Assembly: GCA_937926105.1 (NCBI GenBank)
Contig: CALANS010000049.1
Span: 1-64,000, forward strand
Source of the DNA: an uncultured Actinomycetes bacterium
Lineage (GTDB): Bacteria; Actinomycetota; Actinomycetes; Mycobacteriales; Nakamurellaceae
DNA: 64,000 bases
Direction of reading: 5' to 3'
The position numbers were made by a program, and so were the translations under genes. The notes under the pieces are model-generated. The model saw nothing but the letters and a program-made list of their open reading frames with translations. It had not been told where the DNA came from and made no database searches. This document shows, piece after piece, positions 36,486-44,614 of the stretch; position 1 is the first letter of the stretch; each line of letters begins with the position of its first letter.

Positions 36486-36535
36486 TTGACGAGACGACCC
36501 TGAGTTGATTGGATCCTATCTTGGTTGGATCCAGC
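36486..36535 (+). promoter_or_regulatory. BKACE-operon promoter with two GGATCC operators
   Basis: The -35 TTGACG (36486-36491) is followed after 17 bases by TTGGAT (36509-36514), inside ATTGGATCCTAT (36508-36519). A second site GTTGGATCCAGC lies at 36524-36535, 16 bases centre to centre. The layout mirrors the divergent importer promoter. Confidence 0.65.
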
Positions 36536-36582
36536 TGCGGGCCGCTCGACCTTCCCGCCGCGTAACTTCTGGAGGCCAGAAA

Positions 36583-37581
36583 ATGACAGTCGTTCACCCA
36601 TGGGACTACTCAGACACCTACGCCTACCTAGAGAAGCTCCGCTCGGGGTTCGGACCGGTGATCATCACTGCAGCAATCAGCGGCGGGGTGCAGGGCAAGG
36701 AGGCCAATCCCGCGCTGCCGGAAACGCCGCGGGAACTCGCCCAGGAAGCTCGCCGCGCGTATGAGGCCGGTGCCAGCGCGGTTCACGTGCACTTCCGCGA
36801 TCCCAACAACCAGGCGCGTAACACCATGTCCCTCGAGGTGGCGCAGGAGGCGAACCACCTCATCCGCGAGGCATGTCCCGATATCATCATCAACAACACC
36901 ACCGGCGGTGGGCCCGGGACCACCATGCCCGAGCGATTCGAGGCCCTCCAAGCGCGTCCGGAGATGGCTTCGCTGAACCTCGGTCCGGACATGTCGCGAT
37001 TCCGGATCAAGCCGCGGCGCGCGCCGCTGCCCCATCCGCACGAAGGGTACTCGGTAGACGAGTGCTTTCCCTTCACCTACGGGATCATCGAGGATCTGGC
37101 CAGACACATGCTCGAGGTCGGCATCAAGGCCGAGATGGAGACCTACCACCCCGGGCAATTCTGGACCTCACGCGATCTGATCGAGCGTGATCTGATCAAG
37201 CCGCCCTACGTGTTCCAATTCGTGATGGGTTACCAGACCTCCAGTTTCCCAACCCCGGCAAATCTGATCTCCCTGATATCCGAGCTGCCACCGAACTCTG
37301 TGTTCTTCACGTGTGGGATCGGCGTCAACCAGGTTCCGATGACGGCAATGTCGATGCTACTGGGCGGGCACGTGCGAGTGGGCCTGGAGGACAATGTCTA
37401 CTACCGTCGTGGCCAATTGTTTGAGAGCAATGGCCAGGCGGTGGAACGGGTCGCACGGCTCGCTCGAGAGTTCGACCGCGCCGTCGCCACGCCCGCCCAG
37501 ACGCGCGCCATCCTCGGGCTGAGCGACGAACCCCGCAGGTTCGAATTGCCCGTCACCGCTGGCACCATGCCAGCACAGTGA
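36583..37581 (+). CDS. Beta-keto-acid cleavage enzyme (BKACE, DUF849 family)
   Basis: A 332-residue TIM-barrel protein of the Kce/DUF849 family: VIITAAISGGVQGKEANPALPETP at the N-terminus, the zinc ligands His68 and His70 in AVHVHFRDP, INNTTGGGPGTTMPERF, and GHVRVGLEDNVYYRRGQL near the C-terminus. The family transfers the beta-keto-acid acyl part: beta-keto acid plus acetyl-CoA gives acetoacetate plus a new acyl-CoA. The ATG has GGAGG seven bases upstream. Known substrates vary widely (3-keto-5-aminohexanoate, dehydrocarnitine, beta-ketoadipate and others), so this points to a beta-keto acid intermediate without naming it. Confidence 0.85.
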   Translation: MTVVHPWDYSDTYAYLEKLRSGFGPVIITAAISGGVQGKEANPALPETPRELAQEARRAYEAGASAVHVHFRDPNNQARNTMSLEVAQEANHLIREACPDIIINNTTGGGPGTTMPERFEALQARPEMASLNLGPDMSRFRIKPRRAPLPHPHEGYSVDECFPFTYGIIEDLARHMLEVGIKAEMETYHPGQFWTSRDLIERDLIKPPYVFQFVMGYQTSSFPTPANLISLISELPPNSVFFTCGIGVNQVPMTAMSMLLGGHVRVGLEDNVYYRRGQLFESNGQAVERVARLAREFDRAVATPAQTRAILGLSDEPRRFELPVTAGTMPAQ

Positions 37582-37639
37582 GCGCCACCGTACGCGGCGA
37601 CCGTACCCCTACCCGCAGAATGAGGAAGAGACTCGCACG

Positions 37640-38800
37640 ATGACCAGTGCCAAGCACGCGGAGATCGCCGGCAGCGGAATTGCCGGGCTGACCATGTCGA
37701 TCCTGCTCGCACTACGCGGTTGGACGGTGACCACGCACGAAGAACGGCCGGCCATTTCGGAAGTGGGTGCTGGGCTTCTGCTCAAACCGAACAGCCTGAC
37801 CGTGCTGGACGATATGGGCGTCCTGGACAAGCTGATGGGCGCCAACCCGCCGTCGGAAGTCACCGGCTCGGTCTTTCGAGACTCACACGGCAGGCTGGTC
37901 GCGGAGTACCCACACCACCAGGCCGGCAAGCACCCGTTCTACTGTCCGCTGCGGCAGGAGGTCGTGGACGCACTTCGCCTGCGCGCCCTCGATCTGGGGG
38001 TGGAGATTCGCACCAACAGCAGGGTGGTTCGGGCGCACACGCACGGTGCACTCGAACTCGCATCGGGCGAACAGCGCAGCGCAGACCTAGTGATCGGCGC
38101 GGACGGGTGGCGCTCACGGGTTCGCCATCACCTGCAGATGGGAGTCAAGGTCGAGCAAATCGAGCATGGTGCGTCGCGCGTCGTGGTTCCGCACGCCGAC
38201 GGCGACCCCGCATCGACCTACGAGGAGTTCTGGTCGGGCCGGCGACGGATCGGCCTGACTCCGCTTCGTGGCGGTCAGCTCTACATCTTCTTCAGCTGCC
38301 CCACCGCCGATGCGCGCGGCTCCTCAGTTCCACTGGACGTCGACTATTACCGTCAGGCGTTCCCCGCGATGAACGACCAATTCTTTGCCCGGGTCACCGA
38401 GGGCAACCTCGAGTGGCGGAACTATGTTTACGTCCAGGCGAGAAACTGGGTTAAGGGCCGGGTCGCGCTGGTCGGCGACTCCGCCACCGGTCTACCACCG
38501 ACGTTGGCGCAAGGCGCCGGCCTGGCCATCATGAACGCTGCCGGCCTGGCGATCGAACTGGAACGCAACACACACTTGGAATCGGCGCTGAGCGCTTGGG
38601 AGAAGCAATACCGACCGCTATCGGAGTCCACCCAGCAATGGTCCCTGCGCTACCTGCGAGCCAGCAATTCCTGGGTCTCGCGTCGAGTGGCCTTCCAGAC
38701 CGCGATGTTGAAAACGACCAGGCTGGGTCTGATCAACAATAGGATGCGACTGGCCGACCGCTCCATCGCGGGGCCCGGCGGCCCATCGGTGATCGGCTGA
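37640..38800 (+). CDS. FAD-dependent monooxygenase (aromatic hydroxylase group)
   Basis: A 386-residue group A flavoprotein monooxygenase: dinucleotide-binding AGSGIAGLTMSILLALRGW (about 10-28), the middle DG motif VIGADGWRSRVR and the second FAD motif ALVGDSATGLPPTLAQGAGLA. The family uses NAD(P)H and O2 to hydroxylate or decarboxylate aromatic or heterocyclic rings such as salicylate, 6-hydroxynicotinate or urate-like compounds. Preceded by GAGGAAGAG, 58 bases after the BKACE gene, and therefore under the same operator. It suggests that the imported substrate is a cyclic compound. Confidence 0.85.
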   Translation: MTSAKHAEIAGSGIAGLTMSILLALRGWTVTTHEERPAISEVGAGLLLKPNSLTVLDDMGVLDKLMGANPPSEVTGSVFRDSHGRLVAEYPHHQAGKHPFYCPLRQEVVDALRLRALDLGVEIRTNSRVVRAHTHGALELASGEQRSADLVIGADGWRSRVRHHLQMGVKVEQIEHGASRVVVPHADGDPASTYEEFWSGRRRIGLTPLRGGQLYIFFSCPTADARGSSVPLDVDYYRQAFPAMNDQFFARVTEGNLEWRNYVYVQARNWVKGRVALVGDSATGLPPTLAQGAGLAIMNAAGLAIELERNTHLESALSAWEKQYRPLSESTQQWSLRYLRASNSWVSRRVAFQTAMLKTTRLGLINNRMRLADRSIAGPGGPSVIG

Positions 38801-38810
38801 CCATGCTCCT

Positions 38811-38847
38811 GCCGACCGGGGCCGCCGTCCAGGCGGCCCCGGTCGGC
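38811..38847. terminator. Bidirectional terminator, perfect 16-bp stem
   Basis: GCCGACCGGGGCCGCC (38811-38826) and its exact complement (38832-38847) with a five-base loop, located between the convergent ends of the monooxygenase and enoyl-CoA hydratase genes. Serves both strands. Confidence 0.85.
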
Positions 38848-38916
38848 ACTGATCGCCTCCACACCGGTGTCCGAGCACCCCCGATCAGGGCCAGAAGGGC
38901 ATGCCGGCGCTCGGTG

Positions 38917-39744
38917 TCATCGCCCCCGATAGCGGGGCGTTCGACGACCCAGGAATGCGGCAACACCTTCCGCGTAATCGTCCGTCGCCAACAGCGCCGA
39001 CTGCCCGCTTCGCTCACGCTCGAACGCATCGTCGAGTCCGGCCAGCGCGGCCGCGTTGATCGCGAGCTTCGCCCTGCCCAGCGCGACTGTCGGCCCGCTC
39101 GCCAGCCGCCGAGTCAACGCGTCGGCAGCGGCCACGAAGTCGTCACCCCGAACGTCCCACACCAGGCCCGCCCGACAGGCCTGTTCCGCGGTCAGCCGCT
39201 CGGACAGCAGCGCCAACTGCAGCGCCCGACTGCGACCCACCGACGCCGCAACCAGTTCGGTGGCACCGCCATCGGGCATCAGACCAACCCTGGCGAACGC
39301 CAGCAGGAAGTACGCGGACTCGTGGGCGATGATCACGTCGCAGGCCAAGGCGATCGATACCCCGACACCGGCCGCCGGGCCGTTGACGGCGCCGACCACA
39401 GGCTTGTCGACCGTCACCAGTGCTCGGATCAACCGGGTGGCCGCATCCAGGGTCGATGCTCCCCGGTCGTCGTGGTGTCGGTCGGCCAGGTCGGCACCGG
39501 CACAGAATGCCCTGCCTGTCCCGGTGAGCAGGATGGCCCGCACGCTCGCCGTGGACCCCGCCTCGTCGACGAGTTCGGCCGCGTGCGTGAGAGTCGCGGC
39601 AGTGACGGCGTTCAGAGTGGCGGGCCTGTCGAAGGCGATCCGCAGCACTCCCTGGTCGAATCGCACCTGGAGCCGGGCGTCCCTGCCGTTCTCGACGCCG
39701 CTTCTTATCGCCGGAGTGCCCGCACTCTCGTTCGAGCTAGACAA
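38917..39744 (-). CDS. Enoyl-CoA hydratase/isomerase family protein
   Basis: A crotonase-fold protein of up to 275 residues: FDRPATLNAVTAATL, the oxyanion segment GTGRAFCAGADLAD, GAVNGPAAGVGVSIALACD and ARVGLMPDGGATELV. The acid at the second catalytic position is Asp (PDGG) and the first Glu is not evident, as in PaaG-type isomerases, so double-bond isomerisation is as likely as hydration. The start is uncertain: a TTG at 39744 overlaps the preceding gene by eight bases and gives a normal N-terminus; a GTG at 39666 would start directly at the first strand. Last gene of the operon from 44152. Confidence 0.8.
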   Translation of the reverse strand: MSSSNESAGTPAIRSGVENGRDARLQVRFDQGVLRIAFDRPATLNAVTAATLTHAAELVDEAGSTASVRAILLTGTGRAFCAGADLADRHHDDRGASTLDAATRLIRALVTVDKPVVGAVNGPAAGVGVSIALACDVIIAHESAYFLLAFARVGLMPDGGATELVAASVGRSRALQLALLSERLTAEQACRAGLVWDVRGDDFVAAADALTRRLASGPTVALGRAKLAINAAALAGLDDAFERERSGQSALLATDDYAEGVAAFLGRRTPRYRGR

Positions 39745-40696
39745 CTCTGTTGCGAATCTCGTGGCCGGCGAGAAGTCGCCGGACGTTGTCGGCTGCGAGC
39801 GCCACACACCTGGACAGGGTGGGGCCGGACAGCCAGGCGACATGCGGGGTGACCACGAGATTCGGCGCGCGCAGCAGCGGGTCCGCACCGGAAATCGGTT
39901 CGGGTTCGACGACATCGAGCCCCGCCCCGGCTAGCTGACCGCTGCCCAACGCGTCGGCCAGCGCGACCTGGTCGATGACGCCGCCGCGGGAGGTGTTGAT
40001 GAGAATGGCGCCACGCCTCATCGTGGCCATAGCCCGTGCATCGATCAGGTGGCGGGTATCGCGGTCGAGCGGAACGTGGACGGACACGATATCGCTGGTG
40101 CGCAGCAGAGTCTCGAGATCGCACCAGTTCGGATCGTCCCGGCGGGTCCTGGATGTGTGAATCACCCGCGCACCCAGGCCCAGTAGCACGGGTGTCAGCC
40201 TGCCTGCGATGTCACCAGATCCAATCAGACCCACGGTGCTTCCGGCGACCTCCGGGACGCGACCCGCCAGAGACGGATCAAGCGGCCAACCCTCTCCCCG
40301 CAGCGTCCGGGCGTGCAGCGGAACGATCTGGCGGACCACGGCCAACAGCAGTGCGAGAGTCATCTCGACAACCGCCGGTGCGTTCAGCCCGGGCATGTTG
40401 GAAACCAGCACGCCTCGGCGCTCGGCGGCGCCAACGTCGATCGTGTCCACCCCAGTGCCAAGCTTCTGGATTAGCCGCAGCCGGCTTGCCTGCTCGATGT
40501 GCTGGGCACTGATCGGCTGCAGCACGTGCCACCAGACGTCAATCCGCGGCAGCGCGCGTTGCAGCCCGGCGTCATCCTCAGCAGCGCACCAGATCACGTC
40601 CATGCCGCGCAGCAGCGGGTCGAGGCGAGCACGCAGCCCCTCATCGTCGGCGAAATGGAACAGTACCGTCGGCGCCGACGTCGTTCGGCCCGTCAC
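39737..40696 (-). CDS. D-isomer-specific 2-hydroxyacid dehydrogenase
   Basis: A 319-residue NAD-dependent dehydrogenase: substrate-domain KLGTGVDTIDVGAAERRGV, nucleotide motif GLIGSGDIAGRL, the catalytic Arg in NTSRGGVID, Glu in DVVEPEP and His in TPHVAWLS. All catalytic residues are present. The family interconverts 2-oxo and D-2-hydroxy acids (phosphoglycerate, glyoxylate and others). Together with the enolase-like protein of the same operon this suggests handling of a hydroxy- or oxo-acid. GTG start, 18 bases after the acyl-CoA dehydrogenase gene. Confidence 0.86.
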   Translation of the reverse strand: MTGRTTSAPTVLFHFADDEGLRARLDPLLRGMDVIWCAAEDDAGLQRALPRIDVWWHVLQPISAQHIEQASRLRLIQKLGTGVDTIDVGAAERRGVLVSNMPGLNAPAVVEMTLALLLAVVRQIVPLHARTLRGEGWPLDPSLAGRVPEVAGSTVGLIGSGDIAGRLTPVLLGLGARVIHTSRTRRDDPNWCDLETLLRTSDIVSVHVPLDRDTRHLIDARAMATMRRGAILINTSRGGVIDQVALADALGSGQLAGAGLDVVEPEPISGADPLLRAPNLVVTPHVAWLSGPTLSRCVALAADNVRRLLAGHEIRNRVV

Positions 40697-40714
40697 GTCG
40701 CGGCGCGTGGCGCG

Positions 40715-41974
40715 TTATCGCTGGCCATGCGCCCGCTCCGAGCCCACTCTGCCCGTCGGCAGATCACGGAAGGGCAGCGTCTTGTCCACGCGCGGTTCGC
40801 TCGGCAGACCTAGCAAGCGCTCGCCGATGATGTTGTGCTGAATCTCGTCGGTGCCGCCGGCGATCGACGAGCCCCGGGTGCCCAGTACATCGGTCAGCAG
40901 GTTCGCAGTGCCCGCATCCGCCGGGTCACGACACACCAACTCCGCGATGGCAACCGACGAGGCGACGCTCACCGAGAGATCCTTATGCATCGACTCCGCC
41001 ACCTTGGCGAGCGACCCATGCGCGGCGCTCCCCAGGCCGGCATCCGCGTTGCGCTTCTGCATACGGACCAGGCTGCCGAGCGCGACCTCGCTTGCGTAGA
41101 GCGCAGCGAGTTCGCGCAGGTCTGATTGCGTGACACGGCCGGTTTTCGCCCGCAGCTCATAGAGCCACTGCGCGGTCAGGGTCGGCGGGCGGTTCCAGTC
41201 CCAGGAGGAAACGGACGATCGCTCCACGCTCAGCGTGCGCAGCGCGGCGAGCCAGCCGTCTCCGATGCCGCCGAGGACGGCCGAGTCCTCGATGAACACG
41301 TCATCGAAGAATACTTCGTTGAAGCGGGACCTGCCGGTGATCTGTTTGATCGGCCGCACCGTGACTCCGGGTGTGTTCATCTTCAGGATGAACATCGTGA
41401 TGCCCCGATGCTTGGGTACGTCGGGATCAGTTCGGGCCAGTAGGATTCCGTAGTCGCTATGGTGGGCTCCGGAACTCCACACCTTCTGCCCGTTAATGAC
41501 CCACCCGCCCTCGGCCGGGACAGCTCGGGTACGCAACGCGGCAACGTCGGACCCGGCGGCCGGCTCGGAGAATAGCTGGCACCAGATCTCGGAACCATCC
41601 AGCAGCCGACCCGCGTAGCGGCGCTTCTGCTCCTCGGTGCCCTCGGAGATCAGGATCGGTCCACACATGCCCAGCCCGATGGCAAAGTATTCGAACGGCA
41701 GGTCGTACTCCTGCACCAGTTCATCGATCGGCCGCGCCTCACTCTGCCCCAGGCCCCCACCGCCATATTCTCGCGGGTAGGTCAGGCCCACCAGGCCAGC
41801 GCGATACAGCCTCTCCTGCCACTCCTTCGCTTCGGCCAGCGAGAACACCCGGCGTTGGTCAGCGGACCTGCGGCGAGCGTTCTTGTCCAGCCACGATCGC
41901 GCCACAACGACGTCAATAGAGCCCTGCTGATCGGTCATCATTCTCCGAAGTGTCTGGTGAGCGGAAGGGGGCAT
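40715..41974 (-). CDS. Acyl-CoA dehydrogenase
   Basis: An up to 419-residue acyl-CoA dehydrogenase with TYPREYGGGGLGQSEARPIDELVQEY, the FAD segment CQLFSEPAAGSDVAALRTRA, WVINGQKVWSSGAHHSDYG and the C-terminal GTDEIQHNIIGERLLGLP. Complete and of usual length. The start is unsettled: 41974 gives the longest frame, while a double ATG at 41941/41938 is closer to where family similarity begins; none has a well-spaced ribosome site. It oxidises an acyl-CoA to the 2-enoyl-CoA and should act before the crotonase encoded at the end of the operon. Confidence 0.85.
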   Translation of the reverse strand: MPPSAHQTLRRMMTDQQGSIDVVVARSWLDKNARRRSADQRRVFSLAEAKEWQERLYRAGLVGLTYPREYGGGGLGQSEARPIDELVQEYDLPFEYFAIGLGMCGPILISEGTEEQKRRYAGRLLDGSEIWCQLFSEPAAGSDVAALRTRAVPAEGGWVINGQKVWSSGAHHSDYGILLARTDPDVPKHRGITMFILKMNTPGVTVRPIKQITGRSRFNEVFFDDVFIEDSAVLGGIGDGWLAALRTLSVERSSVSSWDWNRPPTLTAQWLYELRAKTGRVTQSDLRELAALYASEVALGSLVRMQKRNADAGLGSAAHGSLAKVAESMHKDLSVSVASSVAIAELVCRDPADAGTANLLTDVLGTRGSSIAGGTDEIQHNIIGERLLGLPSEPRVDKTLPFRDLPTGRVGSERAHGQR

Positions 41975-41981
41975 CTGGGCG

Positions 41982-42887
41982 CTAGAAGGGAAACTCCAGC
42001 GGAGCCGCCGCAGGCCTGCGGAACGCGCTGTGCATCTTCGCTCCGACAGTCTCGGCGGTCCACCGCTCGTTCGACTCGATGACTCGGATCTGCTCGGGGA
42101 TGTTGTAGAGCGCTACCCTGTTCCGACGCACGTCGATAACCCTGCCGTTTAGCCAACCGGATTCCGCGCTGGCGAGGTACGAGACGACCGGCGCGACACG
42201 ATCGGGTGAGAGCTCACGCTGCTCCTCTGGTGTGGAGATGCGCTGGTCATCGGATAACGACATGGTCATGCGGGTATTCGCGCCCGGTGAGATGGCGTTG
42301 CTGGTCACCCCGTACTTGGCCAACGCATTGGCGCAGGAATAGGTCAGGCCCACGATGCCCATCTTCGCGGCAGCATAGTTCGGCTGTCCGGGGCTACCGT
42401 GCAAGCCGGAAATGGAGGTGAAGTTGATGACGCGCCGCGCAGCGCCATCCTCCCGATGCTCCCGCCAGTGGCGCGAGGCGTGCTTGATGACGTTAAAGTG
42501 CCCCTTGAGGTGCACGCGGATGACGGCGTCCCAGTCGGCCTCGCTCAGGTTGAAGATCATCCGATCCCGCAAGATGCCGGCGACGTTGACAACCACATCC
42601 AGACGCCCCCACTCGGCGACGGCGAGACCGATCATCTCGCCCACCTCGTCGTGGTTCCCGACGTCCACGGCACAACTGTGCGCGTCCCCACCGGCGGCTC
42701 GGATGCGGCTGGCGGTCGCCTCGGCGAGACTAGCGTCCGCGCCGTCTCCGGTCCCAGTGGTGCCCAAATCATTGACCAGGACTCGCGCACCGAGCCGGCC
42801 CAGATCCTCCGCCACGGCCGCGCCGATGCCCTGCCCTGCTCCGGTCACCAGCGCAACTCGCCCATCCAACAGCGCCACCGCAGTCAT
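41982..42887 (-). CDS. Short-chain dehydrogenase/reductase, 3-hydroxyacyl-CoA dehydrogenase-like
   Basis: A 301-residue SDR: TGAGQGIGAAVAEDLGRLGARVLVND for NAD binding (Gly-rich loop near residue 14), NVAGILRD, and the catalytic Ser, Tyr and Lys in NFTSISGLHGSPGQPNYAAAKMG. The VNDLGTTGTGDGADAS insertion after the second strand is characteristic of the 17beta-HSD4/3-hydroxyacyl-CoA dehydrogenase branch. ATG 42887 overlaps the enolase-like gene by four bases and follows GGAAGAAGG. It should oxidise a 3-hydroxyacyl-CoA to the 3-ketoacyl-CoA. Confidence 0.85.
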   Translation of the reverse strand: MTAVALLDGRVALVTGAGQGIGAAVAEDLGRLGARVLVNDLGTTGTGDGADASLAEATASRIRAAGGDAHSCAVDVGNHDEVGEMIGLAVAEWGRLDVVVNVAGILRDRMIFNLSEADWDAVIRVHLKGHFNVIKHASRHWREHREDGAARRVINFTSISGLHGSPGQPNYAAAKMGIVGLTYSCANALAKYGVTSNAISPGANTRMTMSLSDDQRISTPEEQRELSPDRVAPVVSYLASAESGWLNGRVIDVRRNRVALYNIPEQIRVIESNERWTAETVGAKMHSAFRRPAAAPLEFPF

Positions 42888-44152
42888 CCTTCTTCCGATT
42901 CGGCGCCCGGCCGGCTGACCGACCGGGCCTGGCCTGGCTCCGCTTGGCCCGCGCCGGGTGGCGGAGCCCAACGACAGAACGGCAGCTGCGGGTGGAGCGC
43001 CTCGATTTCCAGCAGCCGGTTGTACTTGGCCAGCCGCTCGGATCGGTGCACCGATCCGATCTTGATCTGGCCGGCGCCCCAGCCCACCGCAAGGTCAGCG
43101 ATCAGGTCATCCTCCGTGTCGCCGGACCGTGCCGACACGATCTGCGCGAATCCACATGACCGCGCTGCCTCGACCGCAGCGTAGGCTCTCGCGAGCGTGC
43201 CGGCCTGGTTCGGCTTGATCAGCACGGCATTCGCAGCGGCCAGGCGCGCACCGCGCGCCACCCGTTCCGCGGTCGTGGCGAACAGGTCGTCGCCGACGAG
43301 CTGAACGGATTCGAGCCGACGCTTGAGCACCGTCCACGCCGCCCAGTCATCGTCACCCGCGGGGTCCTCGACCGAGACAATCGGATAGGTCGTTACCCAT
43401 TCCTGCAATACCTGCCCAAATGCCTCGACGTCGTCGAGTTGAGTGGCGGCCACGTCAATCGCGATACCGGCGGCCACGCCGGACATGTCGATCGCCTCAG
43501 CCAGCATCGCCAGCGGTTCAGTCTCGTCGGTGCCCGGAATGGCCAGCCCGCCCTCATCCGCGACGAGTTTCGACTGCAGGGTGCCGTACCGCTGCGCGAC
43601 CAACCGCGCCGCCTCCCTACGGATGCGCCATACCGATTCCACCGCCTCGGCCATGGACGTCGCCGCGAGCGGGATCGCCAGGAAGTCCTGTACCCGAAGG
43701 CCGCCCTCGGCATGTCGCCCACCGGAGAAGATGTTCACCATCGGAGTGGGCAGTGTCGGTGCGCTGCCGGTTGATTCGGCGAGATACTGCCAGACAGGCA
43801 GACGGTGGGCCGCGGCCAGCGCCTTCACGGTTGCCTGGGACAGTGCCAGGGACACGTTCGACGGGGCGTCCGGTACCTCGTCCAGTGCTGCCTCGATCGC
43901 GGTTGCCTGCATGCCGACCAGCCGCACGGCCCAATCCTGGGTGATCAGCCGCACCGCTCGCTGGACCCCGAGGCCTCCGTAGCGTTCACCGCCGTCCCGG
44001 ATGTCGGCGCGCTCGAAGTTCCCCGTGGAAGCTCCGGTTGGAACGAACGATCTGCCTACCGCTCCATCGGAAAGCTCGACCCGACATCCCACCGTGGGGT
44101 GCCCCCTGGAATCGAGCGCCTCCCAGGCATCAACGTGCCCGATACAGATCAT
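42884..44152 (-). CDS. Enolase paralogue with altered phosphate-site histidine
   Basis: A 422-residue full-length enolase homologue: EALDSRGHPTV, the mobile loop GASTG (40-44), NIFSGGRHAEG, ADEGGLAIP and LIKPNQAGTL. By alignment from memory to yeast enolase, metal ligands Asp233, Glu262 and Asp288, base Lys313, Glu200 and Lys364 are kept. Two positions differ: His373 is Ala341 (SARSGD for SHRSGE) and Glu168 is Asp156. The 30-residue C-terminal tail is extra and polar. AGGGG lies five bases before ATG 44152. First gene of a CoA/hydroxyacid operon, so a housekeeping glycolytic role is unlikely. Confidence 0.85.
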   Translation of the reverse strand: MICIGHVDAWEALDSRGHPTVGCRVELSDGAVGRSFVPTGASTGNFERADIRDGGERYGGLGVQRAVRLITQDWAVRLVGMQATAIEAALDEVPDAPSNVSLALSQATVKALAAAHRLPVWQYLAESTGSAPTLPTPMVNIFSGGRHAEGGLRVQDFLAIPLAATSMAEAVESVWRIRREAARLVAQRYGTLQSKLVADEGGLAIPGTDETEPLAMLAEAIDMSGVAAGIAIDVAATQLDDVEAFGQVLQEWVTTYPIVSVEDPAGDDDWAAWTVLKRRLESVQLVGDDLFATTAERVARGARLAAANAVLIKPNQAGTLARAYAAVEAARSCGFAQIVSARSGDTEDDLIADLAVGWGAGQIKIGSVHRSERLAKYNRLLEIEALHPQLPFCRWAPPPGAGQAEPGQARSVSRPGAESEEG

Positions 44153-44614
44153 CGTCACCCCTGAGCCCTCACACGCTCCGTCGCTGGCCTACATATTCTC
44201 ATCACATAGGATCCAGTTCGATGTCTCAGTTCAACATCATTGCGCGCAAACCGGCAATTTCGGTCGCCGTCGTCAGCCAGTCGCACATTATTGGATCCAA
44301 CCATGGGTCCACACTTCTGTCAACGGCGGCGGGCCGGCGGTCTCAGCTCAAGGCAGTGCTGGAGTTGCTGCACGGTTCGGCGATCTCAGGGGGCTACGCG
44401 TCCCGGACGGCAGCGTCTGACGGCCGCGGCCACATCGACGGCACACCGCATCGACGCCAAGATCGTCCAGGCAGCCGACACGACGTGCACATTTGGCTGG
44501 GTCGTCGTCATGGAATGCTGCGCTGGCCGTTGCCGGAGTTCGTGCCGCCATCGCCCCCCGTCGTCGGGGATCGGCCCGCTGAAGCGGCTGGTTATCGGTC
44601 ACCGACGAATGTCG
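44153..44614. other. Intergenic region between the enolase-like and amidohydrolase operons
   Basis: About 460 bases. The right-hand side of the enolase promoter, with two operator palindromes, lies at 44206-44301. From about 44302 to 44614 no supportable gene, repeat or terminator was seen; short frames there have no coding character. Confidence 0.5.
44206..44301 (-). promoter_or_regulatory. Enolase-operon promoter with two GGATCC operators
   Basis: On the minus strand TTGAAC (44234-44229) is followed after 17 bases by TCCTAT (44211-44206), which overlaps the operator ATAGGATCCAGT (44206-44217). A second, near-perfect site ATTGGATCCAAC lies upstream at 44290-44301. The same palindrome marks the 36.3 and 36.5 kb promoters. 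Confidence 0.6.

Larger units (their letters stand above)
36269..36582. other. Divergent intergenic region between importer and BKACE genes
   Basis: 314 bases holding one promoter with operator for each direction (listed separately). The BKACE ribosome site GGAGG is at 36571-36575. The middle part (about 36336-36485) shows no further recognisable element. Confidence 0.6.
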
